Assembly (NCBI GenBank): GCA_041946675.1
Contig: JBHGAU010000001.1
Location: 15,644 to 79,643, forward strand
Length of the DNA: 64,000 nt
Origin: CAWBKV01 sp041946675
Lineage (GTDB): Archaea; Halobacteriota; Methanosarcinia; Methanotrichales; Methanotrichaceae
Reading direction: 5' to 3'
Below are positions 24,890 through 33,899 of this stretch, one piece after another. The position numbers and the translations under genes are program-made. The notes under the pieces are model-generated. The model was not told the origin of the DNA. It worked only from the letters and a program-made list of their open reading frames with translations, and searched no databases. Every line of letters starts with the position of its first letter. The first letter of the stretch is position 1.

Positions 24890-26536
24890 ATGGCAGGACA
24901 ATTAGGCGGAACACCCGTACTTATACTTAAGGAAGGTAGCCAAAGAACTGCTGGACGAGAGGCTCAGAGATCGAATATCATGGCTGCAAAGGCTGTTGCA
25001 GGTGCAGTCAGGACTACTCTCGGACCAAAGGGCATGGACAAGATGCTCGTGGACACGCTGGGCGATGTGGTAATAACAAACGATGGAGTCACAATTCTCA
25101 AGGAGATGGATATTGAGCATCCTGCTGCCAAGATGATGGTTGAGATTGCAAAGACCCAGGATGCTGAGGTAGGAGATGGAACCACCACAGCCGTTGTTCT
25201 GGCGGGGGAGCTCTTAAAGCAGGCCGAGGGGCTGCTCGATCAGGAGATTCATCCAACAGTTATAGCCGCAGGATACAGGGCTGCAGCAGACAAGTCCATG
25301 GATATTCTGAAGACCGTTGCCGTAAAAGTTTCATCTGATGATGCCGAGCTTCTGAAGAAGATTGCAGTCACTGCAATGACAGGCAAGGGCTCCGGCGTCG
25401 CCAGGGGCGATCTTGCAGGTCTGGCAGTAGAAGCTGTGAAGTCCATTGTCGATGAGGATGGAAGCGTGGACATCGATAACATCACAGTTGAAAAAAAGGT
25501 CGGCGGAGGCATCACTGACTCTCAGATTGTCCGCGGCGTTGTCGTCGATAAGGACAGGCTCCATCCGAATATGCCCAAGAAGGTGGAGAACGCGAAGATT
25601 GCACTGCTCAATGCGCCCATCGAGATAGAGAAGACTGAGGTTGATGCAAAGATTGAGATCACATCACCGGATCAGCTCCAGGCGTTCCTCGACCAGGAGG
25701 AGACCATGCTCAGAGATATGGTCAAGCGCATCCAGGACACAGGGGCAAATGTTGTCTTCTGCCAGAAGGGCATCGATGACCTGGCACAACACTTCCTCGC
25801 CAAGGCCGGCATCTATACAGTCCGCAGGGTGAAGAAGAGCGATATGGAGAAGCTCGCACGTGCAACAGGCGGAAGAATTGTCACGAGCATCCACGACCTG
25901 ACCGCAAGCGATCTCGGCAAGTCCTGCATAGTCGAGGAGAGGAAGATCGGCGATGAGAAGATGACCTTCGTCGAGGGATGCGAGAACCCGAAATCAGTAT
26001 CCATCATCCTCAGGGGCGGCACAGAGCACGTCGTAGATGAGCTGAACAGGGCGATGGAGGATGCTCTCCGTGTAGTAGGCGTTGCAGTTGAGGATAAGAT
26101 GCTCGTACCGGGCGGAGGAGCTCCTGAAGTCGAGCTGGCTCTGAGGCTCAGGGAGTATGCTGCGACAGTTGGAGGCCGCGAGCAGCTCGCGATCGAGGCA
26201 TTTGCCGATGCAATGGAAGCCGTTCCAAAGACGCTGGCAGAGAACGCAGGCCTTGATCAGATCGATACACTCGTTGCACTCAGAAGCGCCCATGAGAAGG
26301 GCACGAAAAGCGCCGGTCTCGATATAGATACAGGCAAGCCCGTTGATATGCTGAATCTTGGAGTCGTCGAGCCCTTGAGGGTAAAGACCCAGGCGATCAA
26401 CTCTGCAGCCGAGGCTGCTGTCATGATCCTGAGGATCGATGACGTCATAGCCTCCAAGTCTGCACCGGGCGGCGGAATGCCCCCAGGCGGTCCGGGCGGA
26501 ATGCCAGGCGGAATGGGCGGAGAGGATTTCGACTAA
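24890..26536 (+). CDS. Thermosome (group II chaperonin) subunit
   Basis: An ATP-driven chaperonin subunit that folds cytosolic proteins inside a double ring. 548 residues, the normal length. Motifs include TLGPKGMDKMLVD, GDGTTTAVVLAGELLKQAE and EDKMLVPGGGAPEVELALRL. The C-terminal GGM-rich tail (PPGGPGGMPGGMGGEDFD) projects into the cavity and is characteristic of archaeal thermosomes. ATG 24890 follows an AGGAGG site. Only one subunit gene lies in this window, so partner subunits, if any, are elsewhere. Confidence 0.97.
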   Translation: MAGQLGGTPVLILKEGSQRTAGREAQRSNIMAAKAVAGAVRTTLGPKGMDKMLVDTLGDVVITNDGVTILKEMDIEHPAAKMMVEIAKTQDAEVGDGTTTAVVLAGELLKQAEGLLDQEIHPTVIAAGYRAAADKSMDILKTVAVKVSSDDAELLKKIAVTAMTGKGSGVARGDLAGLAVEAVKSIVDEDGSVDIDNITVEKKVGGGITDSQIVRGVVVDKDRLHPNMPKKVENAKIALLNAPIEIEKTEVDAKIEITSPDQLQAFLDQEETMLRDMVKRIQDTGANVVFCQKGIDDLAQHFLAKAGIYTVRRVKKSDMEKLARATGGRIVTSIHDLTASDLGKSCIVEERKIGDEKMTFVEGCENPKSVSIILRGGTEHVVDELNRAMEDALRVVGVAVEDKMLVPGGGAPEVELALRLREYAATVGGREQLAIEAFADAMEAVPKTLAENAGLDQIDTLVALRSAHEKGTKSAGLDIDTGKPVDMLNLGVVEPLRVKTQAINSAAEAAVMILRIDDVIASKSAPGGGMPPGGPGGMPGGMGGEDFD

Positions 26537-26857
26537 ATCCTCTTATAACACTTTTTTAGATCCTTATAGATATCTGGATTTTATATATTAATGTTTTAGA
26601 GGAATTATAGATTATAATTACAATTATATTCTGAACACAGTTGGCAACCACAGTCAGCGCATCTATCATTATTATTATCAGCGATGGAAAATATGGAGGT
26701 CTTCCAGAAAGCTCTTTTATCCAACCGATTCGAAAGATCGTTTAACCGCTCTGCGCTGGCGAGGGAATATTTAAGTATTAGTTATCAGGTAAGTTGATCA
26801 CCAGATGTCAGCCGTATCGCCCCGATACAGAAATAAATATTACGAGGAGGAAAGGAG
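26537..26857. other. Intergenic region upstream of hdrE
   Basis: After the thermosome stop, T-rich sequence including CTTTTTTAG (about 26551-26559) may terminate transcription. The rest is AT-rich with no ORF and ends in the hdrED promoter. Confidence 0.4.
26766..26775 (+). promoter_or_regulatory. TATA box of the hdrED operon
   Basis: AATATTTAAG at 26766-26775 is a box A candidate, predicting transcription near 26795 and a leader of about 60 bases ending in a GGAGG site before ATG 26858. Confidence 0.45.
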
Positions 26858-27610
26858 ATGGCATTTTACACATTGGGCCTCACGTTCAACATTGTGATTG
26901 CTCTTACAGTTATTGTACTGGCTGTCTGGATATACGGTATATATTTCAATATTAAAAAATGGGGCCTCGGATCAACCGGCTATCACGACCAACTGCGTGA
27001 TAGCTTCTGGCTATTCATTGCCACCTGGATCCATGAGGCTTTCAAAGATGGCGTATGGGTATTCCTGAGAACTCTTATTTTGGATGTCCTGCTTCTTCGA
27101 AGGACGCTTGCCAGAAGCCCAGTAAGATGGGTCATGCATATGTGCATATTCTATGGCTTCTTAACACTGGCAGCTTTCTCGGGCCTCGGACTTATGCTGG
27201 ATATAATAGCAAATTTTAATATCTTTGATCTGGCGGAGAATGCCGAGATTGCAAAAGAGGCTCTGGGGTTGCCTTTCGATCTATTCGGATACCTGCTTCT
27301 AATAGGCGCAACAATCGCTGTTTGCAGGAGGATATTGCTTAAGTTCGTCAGGGATAACACAACAGCCTACGATGCCTTCCTGATTGGCGCAGTATTCCTG
27401 ATTACTATTACCGGATTCTATGCCGAGTGGATGCGTGGAAATTCGTTCCTTATGGGAAACGCCTTTTCATACCCGATATACGCGCCCCACTTCGCCCTGG
27501 TCCATACAATACTGGCACTGGGTCTGTTCTGCTTCGCCCTGCCCTGGAGCAAGTACATACACGTAATAGCGACGCCCTTGACACTTTTAGCGAACAGAGG
27601 AGGAGAATAA
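26858..27610 (+). CDS. hdrE: Heterodisulfide reductase membrane subunit HdrE (cytochrome b)
   Basis: The membrane-anchoring b-type cytochrome of CoM-S-S-CoB heterodisulfide reductase, which takes electrons from methanophenazine at the end of methanogenesis. 250 residues with five membrane segments, e.g. IVIALTVIVLAVWIYGIYFN and LVHTILALGLFCFALPW. Histidines in the membrane region (HEAFKDG, HMCIFYGF, APHFALVHT, KYIHVIA) are candidate heme ligands, as in the narG-gamma-like family. It ends one base before hdrD, so the two are translated together. Only cytochrome-containing methanogens use this HdrDE form. Confidence 0.93.
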   Translation: MAFYTLGLTFNIVIALTVIVLAVWIYGIYFNIKKWGLGSTGYHDQLRDSFWLFIATWIHEAFKDGVWVFLRTLILDVLLLRRTLARSPVRWVMHMCIFYGFLTLAAFSGLGLMLDIIANFNIFDLAENAEIAKEALGLPFDLFGYLLLIGATIAVCRRILLKFVRDNTTAYDAFLIGAVFLITITGFYAEWMRGNSFLMGNAFSYPIYAPHFALVHTILALGLFCFALPWSKYIHVIATPLTLLANRGGE

Positions 27611-27611
27611 A

Positions 27612-28991
27612 ATGGCAGACGAAAAACCAAAGGATAACAATAAGCCTCTCATGTACGGATACATGAAGTCCACTCAGTTGATGGAGCTGGACGGATGCAA
27701 CCGATGCCAGGAGTGTATGAAGTGGTGTCCCACATTTGCCGTCAGGCAGGATCGTCCCGGCATCACTCCAATGTACAAAAACGCCAAGTGGAGAGAGTTG
27801 ATGGCCAGGAGGCACGGCCTGCGCGCTAAAGTTTTTGGACAGAAGCCCTTCAATGAAGACGAGATGACCACGTTCACAGAAGATGTCTATATGTGCACCA
27901 CCTGCGGCGTGTGCGGAACCGTCTGTGAGGCTGGCATTTATACTGTTGATCTATGGGAGGCAATGAGGCCGAACCTTGTCAAGCGCGGAAATGGACCCTA
28001 CGGCAAGCAGTCGTTCTTCCCGAAGCTGCTACATGGAGACAGGAACCCTTACATGGCAAAGCAGGATGAGAGGCTCTGCTGGGTCCCGAAGGATGCCAAA
28101 GTAGAGGAGTCTGGAGAGATCGTTTACTTCGCAGGATGTACTGCTGCATACAGGCAACAGGCGCTCGGTGTTGCAACCGTCAGGATTCTCAACAAGGTTG
28201 GCGTGGATTTTGCAATGCTTGGAAAGGATGAGTGGTGCTGTGCCTCAGCCCTGATCAGGACTGGCCAGAGGGAGGTCATGATTGAGCATGCCGTTCACAA
28301 CATAGATGCCCTCAAGGATAGAGGAGCAAAGACTGTGCTCTTTGCATGCGCAGGCTGTCTCCGTGCAGCATCAATCGATTGGCCGCTCTGGTATGAGGGA
28401 TATATCCCCTATAAGACGATGCCACTTTCCGCGTTCCTACGCGAGAAGATAAGGAACGGCGAGGTCGAGTACAAGATTCCATTGGATTATAGTGTCACCT
28501 ACCACGATCCATGCCACAACGGAAGGCACCTGATGCACCTTAAGGGCAAGGACTGGTCCTTCGAAGCTCCTCGTGACTGCATCCAGTCAATTCCAGGTGT
28601 TAAGTTCAAGGACATGGTCAGGAATAGGGCTCTTCAGAGATGCTGCGGTGCAGGCGGCGGTGTAAAGGCAGGGGTTCCAGATCTTGCGCTCGACTGCGCT
28701 AAGGCGCGCATTCAGGATGCAGCCGATATTCAGTCAGATGTCATTGCATCCACCTGTCCGTTCTGCAGGCTAAACCTGAGCGATGGCAGGAATGCCGCTC
28801 AGTCAAAGATCAAGGTCGTAGATGTGGTTGAGATGATGGCCGCATCAATGGGCCTGGACACCAAGATACCGGAGAATCCGTACACCAAGTACCAGTCTCA
28901 AGATGTGCTTGTCTGTACTCCAGTCGAGTGCAAGGTGGAGACTGTCGAGCGCAAGGAGCCTGGGAAGGATCTTGTGGGTGAGGCCCACTAG
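27612..28991 (+). CDS. hdrD: Heterodisulfide reductase catalytic subunit HdrD
   Basis: Catalytic subunit that reduces CoM-S-S-CoB to free thiols, working with HdrE at the membrane. 459 residues. The N-terminal region has two 4Fe-4S motifs (CNRCQECMKWCP and CTTCGVCGTVCEAG). Two CCG domains follow, with GCTAAYRQQ...WCCASALIRTG...CAGC and HDPCHNGRH...CCGAGGG...CPFC. The CCG cysteines build the unusual noncubane 4Fe-4S clusters of the active site. A 10-base direct repeat at 28981-29000 straddles the end, placing TAG then TAA in frame. A hairpin terminator follows immediately. Confidence 0.95.
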   Translation: MADEKPKDNNKPLMYGYMKSTQLMELDGCNRCQECMKWCPTFAVRQDRPGITPMYKNAKWRELMARRHGLRAKVFGQKPFNEDEMTTFTEDVYMCTTCGVCGTVCEAGIYTVDLWEAMRPNLVKRGNGPYGKQSFFPKLLHGDRNPYMAKQDERLCWVPKDAKVEESGEIVYFAGCTAAYRQQALGVATVRILNKVGVDFAMLGKDEWCCASALIRTGQREVMIEHAVHNIDALKDRGAKTVLFACAGCLRAASIDWPLWYEGYIPYKTMPLSAFLREKIRNGEVEYKIPLDYSVTYHDPCHNGRHLMHLKGKDWSFEAPRDCIQSIPGVKFKDMVRNRALQRCCGAGGGVKAGVPDLALDCAKARIQDAADIQSDVIASTCPFCRLNLSDGRNAAQSKIKVVDVVEMMAASMGLDTKIPENPYTKYQSQDVLVCTPVECKVETVERKEPGKDLVGEAH

Positions 28992-28998
28992 GCCCACT

Positions 28999-29025
28999 AA
29001 AGGATTCCATATTGCGGAATCCTTT
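28999..29025 (+). terminator. Hairpin after hdrD
   Basis: A perfect 10-bp inverted repeat, AAAGGATTCC (28999-29008) and GGAATCCTTT (29016-29025), with a 7-base loop, followed by CTATTTTTC. It probably stabilises or ends the hdrED transcript. Confidence 0.7.
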
Positions 29026-29069
29026 CCAACTTCTATTTTTCGAGTCTCTTACTTCACCAGTTTATCAAA

Positions 29070-30254
29070 ATGACCGAGATAAGAGATCCCATTCATGGCT
29101 ATATAAAGCTAAGTAGATTGGCCTTCGATCTGGTAAATACGTCCCAGATGCAGAGGCTTCGCTGGATAAAACAGCTTGGACTCGCCAACCTGGTTTACCC
29201 TGGAGCCAACCACACGAGGTTCGAACACAGCCTCGGCGTCTACCACCTGGCAGGTACATTATCAGACCATCTCGGACTAAAAGAGGAGGATAAAACCAAG
29301 GTTGAAGTTGCTGCGCTTCTGCATGATGTCGGACATGGACCCCTATCTCATGCAACGGAAGCTGTACTCGCACCTTATCTGCACCATGGCCATGAGGGGA
29401 TCATCGACCTTCTGAGGCATGGCGATCTGAGGGATATTTTGGATGCATACGGCCTGCGGCCTTCTGAGGTGCAATCGCTGATAAATGGTGCAAAGCTCGG
29501 ACAGATCGTAAACAGCGAGATTGATGTCGATAGGATGGACTACCTCATCAGGGATGCCCATTACACGGGTGTCGCTTACGGCGTTATTGATCATTTGCGA
29601 CTTATAGAGAAGATGAGGCTGCATCAGGGCCGTCTGGCTGTAGAATCCGGCGGCATTCAGGCAGCGACATCCCTCCTCATCTCAAGGCTGCTGATGCATC
29701 CTTCCGTATACTATCATCACGTTTCAAGGATATCGGAATGTATGATATCAGGCGGCATACGCAGGATGATCGAGGACGGCACAAAAGCTCAGGAGATAAA
29801 AGGCATGGATGATTCAGAGCTCTTTATCTCTATGGTCCAGGCAGGCGGTTATGCTGCAGAGATGGTGTCACTTATCAAATCCCGGAGGCTCTTCAAGCGT
29901 GCAGTCTATGTTGGTCTTGACAGCCTCGATCCCAGCTTGCTCAAACTAAGCGATCAAAGGATTGCCCAGGAGATAGCCGATGTTGCTGGCATCAGCCCAG
30001 ATTATGTCCTTGTTGATAATCCGCATCTTCCTGGGCCTGGAGAAGGGGATTTTCCCGCTCTGATTGACAGCGAGATGAAGCCGCTTCGTTGCGTTTCACC
30101 CTTAGCCGCAATCCTTGAGAGCGCTCACAAGGCCACGTGGCGATTTGGAGTCTATTCTCGGAAAAAAGATAAGGAGATGGTGGCTGATGCCGCAAGGCGG
30201 TGCTTGAACCTAAAGAAGAATGTAGTCCAGCATACCTTCGCAGATATCGATTAA
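29070..30254 (+). CDS. HD-domain phosphohydrolase (SAMHD1/dNTPase-like)
   Basis: A 394-residue soluble metal-dependent phosphohydrolase. It has the HD signature in order: RFEHSLGVYHLAG (His), ALLHDVGHGPLSHATE (His-Asp) and SEIDVDRMDYLIRDAHYTGV (distal Asp). This layout and the start MTEIRDPIHGYIKLS are those of the SAMHD1/YpgQ-like branch, which hydrolyses nucleotides; the exact substrate is unknown. It begins 79 bases after hdrD, beyond the terminator hairpin. The DUF61 gene follows on the same strand. A second, broken HD gene of a different branch lies at 61992-62533. Confidence 0.92.
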   Translation: MTEIRDPIHGYIKLSRLAFDLVNTSQMQRLRWIKQLGLANLVYPGANHTRFEHSLGVYHLAGTLSDHLGLKEEDKTKVEVAALLHDVGHGPLSHATEAVLAPYLHHGHEGIIDLLRHGDLRDILDAYGLRPSEVQSLINGAKLGQIVNSEIDVDRMDYLIRDAHYTGVAYGVIDHLRLIEKMRLHQGRLAVESGGIQAATSLLISRLLMHPSVYYHHVSRISECMISGGIRRMIEDGTKAQEIKGMDDSELFISMVQAGGYAAEMVSLIKSRRLFKRAVYVGLDSLDPSLLKLSDQRIAQEIADVAGISPDYVLVDNPHLPGPGEGDFPALIDSEMKPLRCVSPLAAILESAHKATWRFGVYSRKKDKEMVADAARRCLNLKKNVVQHTFADID

Positions 30255-30307
30255 TAAATCAACCGATAACGGTTAACTTTAAGTCCAATGGGAGCAGTCT
30301 TTTTCTG

Positions 30308-30760
30308 ATGGCGTTTTCAGGTTCCAGTGAAAGAGGTGTATTTGGCAGCAAGAAGATGCTGGTAAAGACTATTCAGACCCTGAATCAGCATCTTCCAAGT
30401 AAGCGCTTGAGCCTTGCCGAGCTTATGACTATGGATAAGCCGGGAATCAAGGGCAAAGATAATACATTTTTTATCATAGATAAGGCTGAACTCGAACAGC
30501 TCTCGGAGTCCTTGCCCAGATTTATGTGGAATCGATTAAAGCTGCCGATGATCATAGAGATGTCTCCGGATTTCGGAGGCAGCGCCGCAAGGATACAGGG
30601 CGAGGCTGAGGTTGAGGCAACGAGCAAGATCCTGGGAAAATCTCTACAAGATAAAAAGTCCATGATCATATATATGCCTGAAGTTAGGGAACTCAGAAGA
30701 AAGCTTCCAACTACCACTCAGTATGCCTTTCTCACATCCCTCAGAGATGCAGAGGAGTGA
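30308..30760 (+). CDS. DUF61/UPF0216 family protein
   Basis: About 150 residues from ATG 30308. The upstream frame to 30200 overlaps the HD gene and is unlikely, and ATG 30357 is an alternative. The chain has KTIQTLNQHLPSKRLSLAEL, then KDNTFFIIDKAELEQLSESL and WNRLKLPMIIEMSP, the conserved core of the archaeal DUF61 family. Function is unknown; the protein is soluble. The frame ends within the promoter of the next gene, whose TATA box begins four bases after the stop. Confidence 0.82.
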   Translation: MAFSGSSERGVFGSKKMLVKTIQTLNQHLPSKRLSLAELMTMDKPGIKGKDNTFFIIDKAELEQLSESLPRFMWNRLKLPMIIEMSPDFGGSAARIQGEAEVEATSKILGKSLQDKKSMIIYMPEVRELRRKLPTTTQYAFLTSLRDAEE

Positions 30761-30763
30761 GAC

Positions 30764-30771
30764 ATTTAAAT
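30764..30771 (+). promoter_or_regulatory. TATA box for a leaderless transcript
   Basis: ATTTAAAT at 30764-30771 is centred 25 bases before ATG 30793, the normal distance to an archaeal transcription start. The mRNA would begin at or next to that ATG. This supports 30793 over the upstream GTG 30757. Confidence 0.55.
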
Positions 30772-30792
30772 CTTTTTAGTACAAATAGTAGT

Positions 30793-31356
30793 ATGGAGAT
30801 GAAGATGCCTGAGAATACTCTATCTGAGGGCGCGAGGCAGTTCGATGAGAAGATGAGTCAGGGAGCCTATAGAGAGGCTGCGAAGATCAAATCCGATTAT
30901 GGTTTGCCTGATGATATGGTTCAAAGATCCGTAAAGGACGCCTACGATAAATGCATGTCATCCGGGGACTACTCCATAGCTGCAGACATCGCAAAGCAGT
31001 ATAACCTTCCCGCGAAGATGAGAAATGATGCTGCGATGAGGTCATTCAGCAGGAAGATCGACAGCGAGTTTTATAGAGCCGCTGCAGAGTATGCACGTGA
31101 GTTTGATCTGCCTGAGGAGATGGTCAGGGAGGCTGCAATCCAGGCGTTCAACAAGAGCATTAGCTTCGGTCTTGTCAAAAATGCCGCCGAGATAGCAGAT
31201 GAATTCGACCTGCCCGAAAAGATGAAGACGGAGGCCGCAACAAAATCATTTGAGCAGCATATGAACGCCGGGCTCTACAGGAAGGCTTTGAAGATCGCAC
31301 TGAAATATAATCTTCCACCGGAGATGATCCAGGAGGCAGAGAAGAAGGTATCTTAA
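30793..31356 (+). CDS. Helical-repeat protein (five ~36-residue repeats)
   Basis: About 187 soluble residues made of five consecutive repeats of roughly 36 residues. Each follows the pattern A...F...(M/I)..G.Y..AA.IA..(Y/F)(D/N)LP..M...A. Examples are YREAAKIKSDYGLPDDMVQ, YSIAADIAKQYNLPAKMRN, YRAAAEYAREFDLPEEMVR, VKNAAEIADEFDLPEKMKT and YRKALKIALKYNLPPEMIQ. These predict a TPR/Sel1-like alpha-alpha solenoid used as a protein-binding scaffold. I do not recognise the family. The start is set by the TATA box spacing, and a leaderless mRNA is likely. Confidence 0.8.
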   Translation: MEMKMPENTLSEGARQFDEKMSQGAYREAAKIKSDYGLPDDMVQRSVKDAYDKCMSSGDYSIAADIAKQYNLPAKMRNDAAMRSFSRKIDSEFYRAAAEYAREFDLPEEMVREAAIQAFNKSISFGLVKNAAEIADEFDLPEKMKTEAATKSFEQHMNAGLYRKALKIALKYNLPPEMIQEAEKKVS

Positions 31357-31428
31357 TCTTTTCTTTCGGATCGCCGGAAGTTTCCCGATGGATAAGAAGA
31401 TATCTCGATTGCATCCCATTTAGGATGC

Positions 31429-32742
31429 ATGCCGAAAGTCGTTCTCACAATAGGTGGATCCGATTCCGGTGGTGGAGCAGGAATTCAGGCGGATATTAAG
31501 ACATTCTCTGCGCTGGGATTGCATGGCACCTCTGTTATAACTGCTGTCACAGCCCAGAATACTCTCGGAGTTCAGAGGGTCATAGGCCTGGAGCCTGAGG
31601 CAGTATCTATACAGCTCAGATCTGTTACAGATGATTTCCATATTGATTTTGCGAAGACCGGAATGCTTTATTCATCCGGAATAGTAACGGCAGTTGCGAA
31701 CCACTTGCTCGAGACCAAGATCCCTCTTGTTCTGGACCCTGTGATCGAGGCCGAAGCAGGCGGCAGGCTGCTGCGCACCAGTGCACTCGAGGCCGTCAAG
31801 GAATACCTGATACCGCTCGCATATGTTGTAACACCGAATATCTTTGAGGCTCGGGCGCTCACAGGGATCCCTGTAAGGGATGCTTGCGACGCAGAGATTG
31901 CAGCCCATAAAATCCTGGACCTCGGAGCTAACGCCGTGATGATAAAAGGAGGGCATCTTGACTGCACGGACTTCCTGCTGGAGGACATGGAACTGCACCA
32001 GATACACGGGAAAAGAGCTGAGGGAGGCAACCATGGTGTCGGATGCACCTACTCTGCCGCTTTGACTTCATTTCTGGCACGCGGCTATACTCTCAGGAAG
32101 GCTGCAATAGAAGCAAAAAGCTTTGCCGCACAGGCAATTTCAAATAGTATGGATGTGGGTAGGGGCGTCGCGCCTGTAAGCCAAACAGGAGCTTTGCTAA
32201 AGGATGCATATAGGTTCAGGATATTATCGGATATCCGGATGGCCATTGAAATGCTGGAAAAGGGCAATATAAAGCATATCATTCCTAAGACTGGTTCAAG
32301 TATTGCAGCGGCCCTCCCTGATGCCGCCTCGCCGGAAGACATAGCTGAGGGCAAAATTACCCAAAAGGGCGGAGAAGGAGTCCATCAATCCGGCTGCATT
32401 AAATTTGGGGAGGACAGTCCGCTTTCAAGAATTATCCTTGCCATCAAGGGCTTTGACCAGAATGCGAGAGCAGCAATGATTCTGAACAGGGATGCTGTAT
32501 CCTCTGATCAGGAACTGATAGGCGCCCAAGCGCAGAAGATAGCCAATGTTATCACTACTAAGGATATTGATCTGCGCGCACTTGAGCCGGCCTTACTTAA
32601 GAACAATACTGAAGGCACAGCTATGATCTCGGAGATATGGAGTAAACTGGACAGGATGCGATTTTCGATTCTTGCGGGCGCAACCGCCATTGATGTGGCT
32701 GCGACTGCGGTTATGCTCGCAAAGGCTTCTCGACCAAACTGA
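31429..32742 (+). CDS. Bifunctional HMP(-P) kinase / thiamine-phosphate synthase ThiDN
   Basis: 437-residue fusion. Residues 1-255 are ThiD, which phosphorylates hydroxymethylpyrimidine to HMP-PP; MPKVVLTIGGSDSGGGAGIQ, VLDPVIEAEAGGRLL and the anion-hole GVGCTYSAALTSFLARG are diagnostic. Residues about 265-437 are ThiN, the archaeal thiamine-phosphate synthase that joins HMP-PP with the thiazole; DIRMAIEMLEKGNIKHIIPK and KITQKGGEGVHQSGCIKFGE mark it. Together they cover the last assembly steps of thiamine phosphate. No TPP riboswitch was recognised upstream. Confidence 0.93.
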   Translation: MPKVVLTIGGSDSGGGAGIQADIKTFSALGLHGTSVITAVTAQNTLGVQRVIGLEPEAVSIQLRSVTDDFHIDFAKTGMLYSSGIVTAVANHLLETKIPLVLDPVIEAEAGGRLLRTSALEAVKEYLIPLAYVVTPNIFEARALTGIPVRDACDAEIAAHKILDLGANAVMIKGGHLDCTDFLLEDMELHQIHGKRAEGGNHGVGCTYSAALTSFLARGYTLRKAAIEAKSFAAQAISNSMDVGRGVAPVSQTGALLKDAYRFRILSDIRMAIEMLEKGNIKHIIPKTGSSIAAALPDAASPEDIAEGKITQKGGEGVHQSGCIKFGEDSPLSRIILAIKGFDQNARAAMILNRDAVSSDQELIGAQAQKIANVITTKDIDLRALEPALLKNNTEGTAMISEIWSKLDRMRFSILAGATAIDVAATAVMLAKASRPN

Positions 32743-32809
32743 CGGGAAGCTATAAATTGTTGGTTGATGGATGCTAGGATCTGATCGAAGCATAGCTGGA
32801 GTATTGATT

Positions 32810-33034
32810 ATGGGAAGCGTAAAGCCTAGTTATATCAAGAATTTTGCAATGGATCTGTTGAAGACCTATGAAGGTTCATTTAATCAGGACTTTGAGCAGA
32901 ATAAGCTAAAGGTTTCGGAATATACAGACATCAAGAATAAGACCATTCGCAACCGAGTAGCGGGATATATAACTCGCGTTCTAAGGCAGAAGAGCGAGCG
33001 CAGAAGGGGCGAGGTCGAGGCTGATGTTATTTGA
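32810..33034 (+). CDS. rps17e: Small ribosomal subunit protein S17e
   Basis: A 74-residue basic ribosomal protein. The sequence from ATG 32810 (MGSVKPSYIKNFAMDLLKTY, then SDYT-like EYTDIKNKTIRNRVAGYITR) is the full archaeal S17e. The frame from 32771 adds 13 residues not found in the family, and a GGAG site lies before 32810. The last 11 bases overlap the start of dapA, so translation of the two is probably linked. Confidence 0.95.
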   Translation: MGSVKPSYIKNFAMDLLKTYEGSFNQDFEQNKLKVSEYTDIKNKTIRNRVAGYITRVLRQKSERRRGEVEADVI

Positions 33035-33899
33035 AGGCGTATTTCCTGCCATAATTACGCCGTTTAAAGAGGATTATAGCCTTGATGAGGAGGGGCTGAG
33101 AAGAAACATAGAGTTCCTGGAAAAGTCCGGCATCGCCGGCATTGTCCCCTGCGGCACGACTGGTGAATCTGCGACTCTAACCTTTGATGAGCACAAGAAG
33201 GTCGTGGAGATTGCCATCGATTGCTCAAAGGTGCCTGTCATTGCAGGCACAGGCTCAAACAATACGGCTGAGGCACTGGACTTAACTAAGCATGCAGCCG
33301 ATGCTGGAGCAGATGCTGCGCTATTGATAACGCCTTATTATAACAAGCCTAACGATCGTGGCATGTTCGAGCACTTCCGCATCATAGCGGAGAAGTGTGA
33401 TATCCCAATCATACTATATAATGTGCCCAAAAGAACCAGTATAGACCTGAAGCCCGAGCTTGTTGCAAGATTATCGAAGGTTAAGAATATCGTGGGCATA
33501 AAAGAGGCCAGTGGAAGCCTTTCTCAGATATCGCAGATAATTGAGCAGACCAGAGGGAGCAACTTCGCAGTTATCTCTGGCGACGATGACCTAATAGTGC
33601 CGATAATGGCTATGGGAGGCACAGGTGTCGTCTCAGTCGTCGCAAACGTGGCTCCAAAGAAGACTGTTGCTTTAGTTAATGCAATGCTGCGAAGCGATCT
33701 TGCAGCTGCCAGAGCTGCCTATTATGAACTTGCACCCCTCATAAGAGCCATGTTCCTTGAGACGAGTCCAATACCCGTGAAGACTGCTTACAGGCTTATG
33801 GGATTGGCAGGAGGCCCCTTGAGGTTGCCTCTAGGAGAGATTGCACCGGATAAAGAGAAGATCCTGAGAGATATAATCGATAGGCTGGGAGAAGCATAG
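33024..33899 (+). CDS. dapA: 4-hydroxy-tetrahydrodipicolinate synthase
   Basis: Condenses pyruvate with aspartate semialdehyde in the diaminopimelate/lysine pathway. 291 residues, normal length. The TIM-barrel motifs are GTTGESATLTFDEHKKVVE, TPYYNKPNDRGMFEHF and the Schiff-base lysine near residue 161 in IVGIKEASGSLSQI. The start ATG 33024 lies inside the end of rps17e in a different frame. The next gene, dapB, begins at the base after the stop. Confidence 0.97.
   Translation: MLFEGVFPAIITPFKEDYSLDEEGLRRNIEFLEKSGIAGIVPCGTTGESATLTFDEHKKVVEIAIDCSKVPVIAGTGSNNTAEALDLTKHAADAGADAALLITPYYNKPNDRGMFEHFRIIAEKCDIPIILYNVPKRTSIDLKPELVARLSKVKNIVGIKEASGSLSQISQIIEQTRGSNFAVISGDDDLIVPIMAMGGTGVVSVVANVAPKKTVALVNAMLRSDLAAARAAYYELAPLIRAMFLETSPIPVKTAYRLMGLAGGPLRLPLGEIAPDKEKILRDIIDRLGEA

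Noticed and set aside
30200..30307. Extended N-terminus of the DUF61 protein
   Set aside because: This part overlaps the HD phosphohydrolase and lacks family similarity; the start at 30308 is better.
31357..31428. TPP riboswitch upstream of thiDN
   Set aside because: The gap is only 72 bases and lacks the conserved riboswitch core.
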